In this document: in pieces, positions 1 through 6,730 of the stretch
Position numbering within the stretch: position 1 is the stretch's first letter
Layout: each line of letters opens with the position of its first letter
NCBI GenBank assembly: GCA_949067325.1
Contig: CARTDZ010000003.1
Coordinates: 1-47,700, forward strand
Length of the DNA stretch: 47,700 nucleotides
Direction: 5' to 3'
Source: an uncultured Eubacteriales bacterium
Lineage (GTDB): Bacteria > Bacillota > Clostridia > Christensenellales > UBA1242
Notes under the pieces: model-generated
What the model saw: only the letters and a program-made list of their open reading frames with translations
What the model was told of the DNA's origin: nothing
The model's database searches: none
Program-made: the position numbers and the translations under genes

Positions 1-119
1 GCGTGACGCTATGCCGGCGTAAAGGCAATTAAATGAAGGTGCTAAGATAAGCACGAATTAGGGTGGAACAGCGGTTATTATAGTCGCCCCTATGCAAATC
101 TTTTGCATAGGGCTTTTTT
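1..119 (+). promoter_or_regulatory. T-box riboswitch, 3' part (glycine type), cut by the window edge
   Basis: This is the 3' half of a T-box leader that senses uncharged tRNA and controls the downstream synthetase gene. Positions 60-73 read AGGGTGGAACAGCG, close to the family signature AGGGUGGNACCGCG. The four-base bulge here is TGGA, which would pair with a tRNA ending UCCA. Bacterial tRNA-Gly has U at the discriminator position, so the bulge agrees with the glyQS gene that follows. A small hairpin (gtgct/agcac, about 39-54) precedes the antiterminator, and a strong terminator follows. The specifier loop, expected to show a glycine codon, lies left of position 1 and cannot be read. Confidence 0.93.
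88..119 (+). terminator. Attenuator terminator of the T-box
   Basis: An 11-bp perfect stem (88-98 with 102-112) with a 3-nt loop is followed by a run of T at 114-119. It competes with the antiterminator formed by the conserved T-box sequence at 60-73. Transcription should stop here when tRNA-Gly is charged. Confidence 0.92.
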
Positions 120-194
120 GTGCCGTTGGCCCTTGCTAAGAAAGCTCAAATTGCCTCACTAACAAAAAATATAAATTAAGGAGAAAAGAAAAAA

Positions 195-1574
195 ATGGAC
201 AAATCAAAAGTAACTATGGACAAAATTGTCAATCTTTGCAAAAATCGCGGCCTTATCTTTCCAGGCAGCGAAATCTATGGCGGAATGGGCAACACTTGGG
301 ATTATGGCCCTGCTGGCGTGGAGCTTAAAAACAATATTAAGCGTAGCTGGTGGAAGCGTTTTGTGCAGGAGGCCACAAACTCTTATGGAGTTGACGCTGC
401 AATACTGATGAATAGTCGCGTTTGGGACGCCAGCGGTCACACTTCCTCTTTTTCTGACCCAATGATGGATTGCAAGTCATGCAAAACGCGTCACCGCGCT
501 GACAATCTTATCGAAAATCACTCGAAAAGCTCTGTCAATCCTGACACAATGACAACTGAAGAAATGCAAGCTTACATCGAAAGCCACAAAGTAAACTGCC
601 CTAAGTGCGGCAATTTTGACTGGACACCAATCCGCCAGTTCAACCTTATGTTTCAAACTTCAAGAGGCGTAACTGAAGAAGGCGGCAACAAAATTTATCT
701 CCGTCCAGAAACTGCTCAAGGTGAATTTGTCAACTTTCTCAATGTTCAGCGCGCGTCTCGCGCAAAAGTGCCTTTCGGTATCGCGCAAATAGGCAAAGCA
801 TTCAGAAATGAAATCACACCAGGCAATTTTATCTTCAGAACTATCGAATTTGAGCAGATGGAACACCAATGGTTCTGTCACGAGAAAGACAGAGACGCTT
901 TTTATCTAGAATTTAAAGACAAGGCATTCAAATACCTTCTTGACCTTGGCATAAAGGAAGAGCATCTTCGCTTTCATGACCACGACAAGCTTGCACACTA
1001 CGCAAAGGCCGCTTGCGATATTCAATACCTCTTTCCAATCGGCTGGAGCGAGCTTAACGGCATTCACAACCGTTCTGACTATGACCTTTCTCGCCACCAA
1101 GAATTTTCTGGCAAAAGCATGCTTTATCAAGATCCGTTCACAAACGAAAAATTTGTGCCTAGCGTGATTGAATATTCAATCGGTGCTGACAGATTGACTT
1201 TGGCGATTTTAAGCGAAGCTTATGAGGAAGAAACTCTTGAAAACGGCGAAACTCGCGTTGTAATGCACTTCCACCCTGCAATTGCACCTTACAAAGTTGC
1301 AATCCTGCCACTTCAGAAAAACCTTTCTGAAAAAGCACGCGAAGTTTTTGCCGCACTTTCAAAAGAATTTATGTGCGACTATGACGAAGCTGGCTCAATA
1401 GGCAAACGCTACCGCCGCCAAGACGAAATCGGAACGCCTTTCTGTGTAACCATCGACTTTGACACACTTGAAGACAATTCTGTAACAATCCGCGACCGCG
1501 ACAGCATGAAACAAGAACGCATTGCAATTTCTCACCTCACATCATATATTGCCGAAAGAATTAAATTTAACTAA
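195..1574 (+). CDS. glyQS: Glycyl-tRNA synthetase, single-chain alpha2 type
   Basis: This class II synthetase charges tRNA-Gly in the cytoplasm. At 459 residues it has the usual length of the bacterial homodimeric form and does not need separate alpha and beta chains. Visible landmarks are the N-terminal GSEIYGGMGNTWDYGP block (24-39), a Cys4 zinc site (C93/C96 and C135/C138), a motif 2 region (RNEITPGNFIFR, near 203-214), and a motif 3 region (EYSIGADRLTLAIL). A C-terminal anticodon-binding domain starts at about residue 350 (HPAIAPYKVAILPL). The ribosome site AAGGAG lies 11 nt before the ATG. The T-box just upstream supports both the identity and the mode of control. It is transcribed alone and ends at a hairpin shared with the convergent peptidase operon. 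Confidence 0.98.
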   Translation: MDKSKVTMDKIVNLCKNRGLIFPGSEIYGGMGNTWDYGPAGVELKNNIKRSWWKRFVQEATNSYGVDAAILMNSRVWDASGHTSSFSDPMMDCKSCKTRHRADNLIENHSKSSVNPDTMTTEEMQAYIESHKVNCPKCGNFDWTPIRQFNLMFQTSRGVTEEGGNKIYLRPETAQGEFVNFLNVQRASRAKVPFGIAQIGKAFRNEITPGNFIFRTIEFEQMEHQWFCHEKDRDAFYLEFKDKAFKYLLDLGIKEEHLRFHDHDKLAHYAKAACDIQYLFPIGWSELNGIHNRSDYDLSRHQEFSGKSMLYQDPFTNEKFVPSVIEYSIGADRLTLAILSEAYEEETLENGETRVVMHFHPAIAPYKVAILPLQKNLSEKAREVFAALSKEFMCDYDEAGSIGKRYRRQDEIGTPFCVTIDFDTLEDNSVTIRDRDSMKQERIAISHLTSYIAERIKFN

Positions 1575-1620
1575 GTGATGATAGAAAAATATTTGACTTA
1601 AAAAAATAACATCGACACAA

Positions 1621-1649
1621 AAAAAACATCAGCTTAACTGATGTTTTTT
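1621..1649. terminator. Bidirectional terminator between glyQS and the peptidase operon
   Basis: CATCAG (1627-1632) pairs with CTGATG (1638-1643) over a 5-nt loop. The stem is flanked by A6 on the left and T6 on the right, so it can end transcripts arriving from either side. Confidence 0.88.
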
Positions 1650-1733
1650 AAGTTTGCTTTGTTTATAAGAAGTTTACTTGATTTATTTTCCAATATCTTC
1701 ACGCATAAAATTCAACTGCATTGTAATATTTTT

Positions 1734-2456
1734 TTAGTTGTCTCTTGTGACTAAAAATGCATAAAGCAAAAATCTTAAGAAATATACAAAAGCCATGAGA
1801 AGTGATGCAACATAGGTCATTGCGGCAGCCTTTAGTACTTTTCGGGCTTTTTTTAGTTCTTCCTCATTTAAAATACCATAATCTTCAAGGCATCTCATTG
1901 CCCTTTTTGACGCGTCAATTTCGACAGGAAGGGTTGCAAGGTTGGCGATAAGAGTTGCCGCATAGAAGGCAATGGCGCAGCCAATAATGACCATACCAAC
2001 AATTCCGCCAATATAAGCAAAATTGAAAAGAAAACCCATCAAAACTATTGGAAAGAAAGCTTTTGAAACGAAGTTTGACACTTTGACAACAGTTTGTCTT
2101 ATTTTGAAAGGCTTGTAATTCTGCTCATCTTGAATTGCATGACCAAGTTCATGTGCGACAACGCCAAGAGCGGCAATTGATGAGCCTTCGTAATTTGCCT
2201 CACTTAAATTTACGGCCTTAGTACGAGGGTCATAGTGATCAGAAAGTGTACCTTTTATACTTCCTATTTTTACATCTAGATATGCCCTGTTTGCTATTAT
2301 CTTTGCAAGCTCTTTGCCAGTCATTCCATTTGCCGCGTTTTCTTTTGAATATTTGCTGTAAATTGTGTTTATTTTTGATTGTGTGACCAGCCCAAAAATG
2401 ACAGCTACAAGAATAAGCACACCTGAAACTAAATAGGCTATATATAATGCGTCCAT
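1734..2456 (-). CDS. YugP-type neutral zinc metallopeptidase, membrane protein
   Basis: The 240-residue protein fits the neutral zinc metallopeptidase family typified by Bacillus YugP (Zn_peptidase_2). The catalytic HELGH is at residues 102-106, preceded by the family-typical stretch DHYDPRTKAVNLS. There is one N-terminal membrane segment (about 4-24), a hydrophobic pair after the active site (about 128-175), and a last one near the C-terminus. The substrate of the family is not known. An AAAGGAG ribosome site precedes the ATG. It is the last gene of the rsmH-ftsL-ftsI operon and lies 12 nt after its own paralogue, so a role at the envelope or during division is plausible but only inferred. 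Confidence 0.9.
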   Translation of the reverse strand: MDALYIAYLVSGVLILVAVIFGLVTQSKINTIYSKYSKENAANGMTGKELAKIIANRAYLDVKIGSIKGTLSDHYDPRTKAVNLSEANYEGSSIAALGVVAHELGHAIQDEQNYKPFKIRQTVVKVSNFVSKAFFPIVLMGFLFNFAYIGGIVGMVIIGCAIAFYAATLIANLATLPVEIDASKRAMRCLEDYGILNEEELKKARKVLKAAAMTYVASLLMAFVYFLRFLLYAFLVTRDN

Positions 2457-2468
2457 AATTTTCTCCTT

Positions 2469-3188
2469 TTAATGAAATAAGTCTCCCTTTTTTGTAAGCA
2501 TCGTCCAGCCAAACACAGCTCTAAAAAAGTCTGCCCAGTAAGTAAGTTTCGCGTCTGACAAAAGTTTTTTTGCTTGTTTAAGTTCTATTTCAGTCAGAAA
2601 TTCTTGCATAAGTTTGACCGCACGCTTTGATGCGTCTTTTTCAATAGAGATCGTCATTATTTTAAGCATGAGTGCCAGCACAATTGAGGTTGCGGCGACT
2701 GAAGAAAGTATGATGCCCCAAACACCCAAGTCGCCGCCTATAAGAAGAAGTATAACACCTGCCAAGAGCAGCGGCCAGAAAAATATTCCAAGCGCACGTA
2801 TAATCCTTCTAAAAACATAAAGTCGTTTGAGCTTTTTGCCTTCCTTATCTTGAAAAGCATGGCCAAGCTCGTGCGATATTATTGCAAAAGAAGCGATAGA
2901 GTTTGAAGCTATTGTGTTTTGTGAAAGATAAACTTTGCCTTTGCCATAAGCATCGCCAACTTTGCCAGTTATGGCTACAATTTGAAGCTTTGATGAGAAG
3001 TATCTATCATTTATCAGTGCCACATATTCTAGAGCTGTTAAATTGCACTGAACACTTTTTTTGCTTAACTCAACAAGTTTTTCATAAAACTTATCGTACC
3101 CAAATGAAGCAATAGCCAAGCATAGACAAAGCCCAAAAACAACGCAAACGGCAGCAATGATAATAATATATTCTATCCTCATATTCAT
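2469..3188 (-). CDS. Second YugP-type zinc metallopeptidase (paralogue)
   Basis: This paralogue of the next gene has HELGH at residues 106-110 of the chosen protein, an N-terminal membrane segment (about 6-27), two more hydrophobic stretches after the active site, and the same SIEKDASKRAV block seen in its neighbour as VEIDASKRAM. The frame is open to 3236, but the ATG at 3188 is preferred. It has AAAGG 7 nt upstream and gives 239 residues, almost exactly the 240 of the paralogue. The upstream ATG at 3236 has no clear ribosome site. It follows ftsI closely, so it is probably co-transcribed with it. The pair looks like a local duplication that has since diverged. Confidence 0.87.
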   Translation of the reverse strand: MNMRIEYIIIIAAVCVVFGLCLCLAIASFGYDKFYEKLVELSKKSVQCNLTALEYVALINDRYFSSKLQIVAITGKVGDAYGKGKVYLSQNTIASNSIASFAIISHELGHAFQDKEGKKLKRLYVFRRIIRALGIFFWPLLLAGVILLLIGGDLGVWGIILSSVAATSIVLALMLKIMTISIEKDASKRAVKLMQEFLTEIELKQAKKLLSDAKLTYWADFFRAVFGWTMLTKKGDLFH

Positions 3189-3239
3189 ATGATAGCCTTT
3201 TATTGCAAAAAAATCAAATAAAACGCTAAAAAACATTTC

Positions 3240-5138
3240 TTATGTTATAAGGATTACCGTGCTTCCTTTTTGCAGCGAAGTGCCAACTGGTGGCAGTTGT
3301 TTTGTTATAAACTCACCATCACCGTCTATTTCAAATGCAAGACCCTCTTCTTTAAGTTTTTCTATTGCATCAAACAAACTTAAATTTACTAGATCTGGCA
3401 TGACTACATATTCAATTGTCACATTTTCATCTTGCTTCTTTTCGCCAAGATATTCAAACATACCTGTAAAAACTTCTTTGCCATATGGTGCTGCAACAAT
3501 ACTGCCATAATATGCACCCGCACTTGGCTCATCAACCATCAAAAGCAGCAAATATTCAGGATTATCAGCTGGATATGTTCCTACAAAAGACGAAATATAT
3601 TTGCCTTGAGCAATTCCGCCGCTTTCGCTATATTTTTGAGCTGTTCCTGTCTTGCCGCCTACATTATAGCCTTCAACAAAGGTATATTTGCCCGTTTTAT
3701 TTTCAGCATATTCAAGCAGCTGATTGACAAGTGAAGAAGTGTTTTCGCTGATAATTCTCTGACCTAAAGACGAAGAGGCTTGGCTGACAATATTTCCACT
3801 TGCATCACATTCTTTTTGAAGAAAGTATGGGCTTATTTTACAGCCGCCATTTATTATCGACGACACCGCTGTCATAAGCTGAATTGGCGTCACTGCAACC
3901 GCATGGCCAAAGCCAATTCTGGCAAGGTCAACATTTTTGACAAGGCTTTTGTCCATGAGTATTCCTTTGGCTTCGCCAGCAATGGTTATACCCGTTTTCT
4001 GGCCAAGTCCAAATTTTTCTAGATAAGAATAAAACTTATCTTTGCCAAGTCTTAGTGCCAAATCCATAAAGCAGCAGTTGCAAGAATTGCCAAAAGCTTC
4101 CATAAGCGTTTGTGAGCCATGGCCAATAGTACGCCAACACTTTATTCGCACGCCGTCAACTACTCTAAACCCTGGGCAGTAGAAATGATCATCAAATGAT
4201 GTCAACCCCTCTTCAAGCGCCGCTGCCACCGTCAATATTTTGAAAGTTGAGCCTGGCTCGTAAACGTCTGTCACACCCTTTATCTTTGACTGCTCAAACA
4301 AGGTTTCAAGGTCGTCACGCGGCACTTCATTTAGGTCAAAGCTTGGCTTGGTTGATAGTGCCACCATTTCGCCAGTTTTAGGCTTTATCATCATGCCAGT
4401 GACATTTTTGGCTTTTTGTTCAACCATAATTTTTTCAAGCGTCTGCTCTAGCACAAGTTGAATTTTTGAGTCAATTGTAAGTGTCAAATCGTTGCCTTTT
4501 GTTGCTGGAATATAATAGCGAAGAGTGCCACCAATTTCCTTGCCTTGAAGGTCGCTTTGGACATAACTGAAACCGTCTTGGCCTTTAAGTTTTTGATCAT
4601 AATAGGCCTCTATGCCGCTTTGACCGATGTTGTCAATTGAAGTAAAACCAAGCACCTGCGTGAGAAGGTTGCCATAAGGATAATATCTTGCCACGTTTTC
4701 TGCCAGATACACACCGCTGAACCTTTGTTGATAAATTTCTTCTGCTTTGTCTGCATCTATGCCCATTTTGATGAGCACTTCGCTCACGCCTTTTTTGGTC
4801 ACCTTTTTGTATATATCATCAAAATCAAGCCCAAGACTTCTGGCAAGAAAGGTTGAAAGTGTGGTTGGTGACGAAACCTCTCTTGCGCGCACATAAACGT
4901 TGTAAGTTGTATAACTCACAGCAAGAGCCGAACCCGTGCTATCCAAAATGTCGCCACGAGGGGCTACAATCGAAAGATCACGCGTCCACTGGTCAGTGGC
5001 TCTAAACTGAAGTTCTTTGCCGTTTAGGATTTGTATGACAAAAAGCCTAACAACAAGAGAGCAAAAAATAAAGGATATGGCAATTGTAACCGCCAATATC
5101 CTTTTTCTAAAAGAGAATAGTGAATAGGGTTTAAGCAA
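3240..5138 (-). CDS. ftsI: Class B penicillin-binding protein (FtsI/PBP2B/SpoVD type) with a PASTA domain
   Basis: A transpeptidase that cross-links septal peptidoglycan, anchored by an N-terminal membrane segment (about 12-35). The dimerisation module begins at APRGDILD (59-66). The transpeptidase motifs are complete: STFK with the nucleophilic serine at 297, SCN at 352-354 and KTGT at 496-499. The C-terminal 55 residues or so (MPDLVNLSLFDAIEKLKEEG onward) form one PASTA domain, as in SpoVD. Which of the division or sporulation paralogues this is cannot be decided from the window. The start is TTG, with GGAGG 6 nt before it placed inside the last codons of ftsL, so the two are translationally coupled. 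Downstream dcw genes such as mraY and murE are absent here. Confidence 0.95.
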   Translation of the reverse strand: MLKPYSLFSFRKRILAVTIAISFIFCSLVVRLFVIQILNGKELQFRATDQWTRDLSIVAPRGDILDSTGSALAVSYTTYNVYVRAREVSSPTTLSTFLARSLGLDFDDIYKKVTKKGVSEVLIKMGIDADKAEEIYQQRFSGVYLAENVARYYPYGNLLTQVLGFTSIDNIGQSGIEAYYDQKLKGQDGFSYVQSDLQGKEIGGTLRYYIPATKGNDLTLTIDSKIQLVLEQTLEKIMVEQKAKNVTGMMIKPKTGEMVALSTKPSFDLNEVPRDDLETLFEQSKIKGVTDVYEPGSTFKILTVAAALEEGLTSFDDHFYCPGFRVVDGVRIKCWRTIGHGSQTLMEAFGNSCNCCFMDLALRLGKDKFYSYLEKFGLGQKTGITIAGEAKGILMDKSLVKNVDLARIGFGHAVAVTPIQLMTAVSSIINGGCKISPYFLQKECDASGNIVSQASSSLGQRIISENTSSLVNQLLEYAENKTGKYTFVEGYNVGGKTGTAQKYSESGGIAQGKYISSFVGTYPADNPEYLLLLMVDEPSAGAYYGSIVAAPYGKEVFTGMFEYLGEKKQDENVTIEYVVMPDLVNLSLFDAIEKLKEEGLAFEIDGDGEFITKQLPPVGTSLQKGSTVILIT

Positions 5139-5140
5139 GT

Positions 5141-5770
5141 TTAACCTCCAAATAACCCCACTAAAAATTCACAAATTCGATCAAACCAGTTTGTTTTTTT
5201 GTCTATAGAAGTTGGCGGAACGCTCTCTTCTGGAATAGTCTCAAACAAGTTGTCCATATTGTTTTGATTGACCGCGTCCAGTTGGCCTAAATTTTTGAGG
5301 TAGTTTGGAAGATTGATGTCATAATACTGTTGATAAAGAGCGTTGTAGCTTGCTTGCAATGTGTCAATCCTTGCGACATTGACAATGCCCCAAATTGTGA
5401 ACACTGCCATAAGAAGTGAAAAAAGTGTCAAGCGCAGCTTTTTGCTGTTGAATTTTGATTTTTTTGCTGACTTTTCTATTTTTTCAATCTTAAAGATTTT
5501 TTCTTCCTCTTCGGCGGACAGCGGCTTGATGAAGTCGTAGTTGGGTTTTTCAATTACTGAAGAAGGTTTGTTTTTGAATGCTTGAGAAGAAAAAGCGTTG
5601 GTTGACCTCTCATTTGAGCGGTCTTTTTGAGGATTTTTTTTGCTTTGTTGTGATGTTTCAAGCTCGTCGTCCTCTTTTATGACGGTTTCCGCCACTTGCT
5701 CAGTTGCCTTTTGTGACAATGCAATCTTTTCTTCTTTTTCAGCTAAAACAAGGGTTTCTTCTTTATACAT
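5141..5770 (-). CDS. ftsL: FtsL-like division protein with a long cytoplasmic tail
   Basis: Identified mainly by position: it lies between rsmH and ftsI, where ftsL sits in the dcw cluster. It is a bitopic protein with a membrane segment at about 112-132 (LTLFSLLMAVFTIWGIV) followed by a short extracytoplasmic part whose first residues could form a coiled coil. In FtsL this part pairs with DivIC/FtsB. The 110-residue N-terminal tail is rich in E, K, S and Q and looks disordered; most FtsL proteins have far shorter tails. An ATG at 5794 is also open, but the ATG at 5770 has a strong AAGGAGGG site 10 nt upstream and is preferred. Sequence similarity alone would not prove the identity. Confidence 0.72.
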   Translation of the reverse strand: MYKEETLVLAEKEEKIALSQKATEQVAETVIKEDDELETSQQSKKNPQKDRSNERSTNAFSSQAFKNKPSSVIEKPNYDFIKPLSAEEEEKIFKIEKIEKSAKKSKFNSKKLRLTLFSLLMAVFTIWGIVNVARIDTLQASYNALYQQYYDINLPNYLKNLGQLDAVNQNNMDNLFETIPEESVPPTSIDKKTNWFDRICEFLVGLFGG

Positions 5771-5796
5771 ATATTGTTTGCCCTCCTTTTTCATGA

Positions 5797-6729
5797 CTAA
5801 ATTTTTTCGATTATACGCAGTTTTGCTGACGAACTACGTGAATTTGCAGCAAGTTCTTCCACTGAGGCAGTGACAGGTTTGCGTGTGACAAGTTTGCCTT
5901 GTGCGTGGTGTCCACAAATGCAAATTGGCGTTTTTGGTGGACATACACAATCAGTTGCAAGATCTTTGAACAGGTTTTTCACTATACGATCTTCCAGCGA
6001 ATGGAAGGAAATTACAGCAAGTCTGCCTCCTTTTTTTAGCAGATTGAAAAGCTTTCGCATAGCCTCTTCAAGACCTTCAAGCTCACCGTTGACCTCAATC
6101 CTTATTGCTTGAAAAGTTTGTTTGCTTACGCCGCCTTTGCCAAATATAACCTTTTTTGGAAAAGCGCTTTCAATGATTTCTTTCAGCTCTAGCGTGCTTT
6201 CAATTGGCTTTTCTTCTCTTGCTTGACAGATTTTGTTGACAATGTTTTTGGCATTGTTTTCTTCACCATAAGTGTACAAAATTTTTGTCAGTTTTTCTTT
6301 TGAATAGGTATTTACAACCTCATAGGCTGACAAGGCTTGACTTTTGTCCATGCGCATATCAAGTTTGCCTTCGTGAAGAAAGCTGAAGCCTCGCTCAGCT
6401 GTGTCGAGTTGATGTGAAGAGACGCCAAGATCGATAAGTATGCCATCAAACTGGCTGAGGTTGTTTTCTTTTAAAATTTCAGGTGCGTCGTGAAAGTTTG
6501 CTTTGAAAAGAGTTACAGTTTCGCTTGAAGCAAAGCGTTTTTGACAGGCTTCGATTGCATTTTGGTCACGATCAAAGCCATAAATATGACCGCCGTCGCC
6601 CACCCTAGAAAGAATAGAAGAGGAATGCCCTCCGCCGCCAATTGTGCAGTCGACAAACCTCCCATTTTTCTTTATATTCAGCCCAGCAATTACTTCCTCT
6701 AAAAGCACTGGGGTATGCGAAAATTCCAT
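5797..6729 (-). CDS. rsmH: 16S rRNA (cytosine-1402-N4)-methyltransferase
   Basis: RsmH (MraW) methylates N4 of C1402 in the decoding centre of 16S rRNA using S-adenosylmethionine. The start, EFSHTPVLLEEVIAGL, is the family signature and binds near the active site. DCTIGGGGHSSSIL (28-41) is the SAM-binding loop, and DLGVSSHQLDTAERGFSF and VISFHSLEDRIVK are further hallmark blocks. The 310 residues match the usual length. AGAGGA, inside the last codons of the upstream gene, serves as ribosome site, and only 1 nt separates that stop from this ATG. It is the recognisable head of the division cluster here; mraZ, which often precedes it, is not present. Confidence 0.98.
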   Translation of the reverse strand: MEFSHTPVLLEEVIAGLNIKKNGRFVDCTIGGGGHSSSILSRVGDGGHIYGFDRDQNAIEACQKRFASSETVTLFKANFHDAPEILKENNLSQFDGILIDLGVSSHQLDTAERGFSFLHEGKLDMRMDKSQALSAYEVVNTYSKEKLTKILYTYGEENNAKNIVNKICQAREEKPIESTLELKEIIESAFPKKVIFGKGGVSKQTFQAIRIEVNGELEGLEEAMRKLFNLLKKGGRLAVISFHSLEDRIVKNLFKDLATDCVCPPKTPICICGHHAQGKLVTRKPVTASVEELAANSRSSSAKLRIIEKI

Positions 6730-6730
6730 T

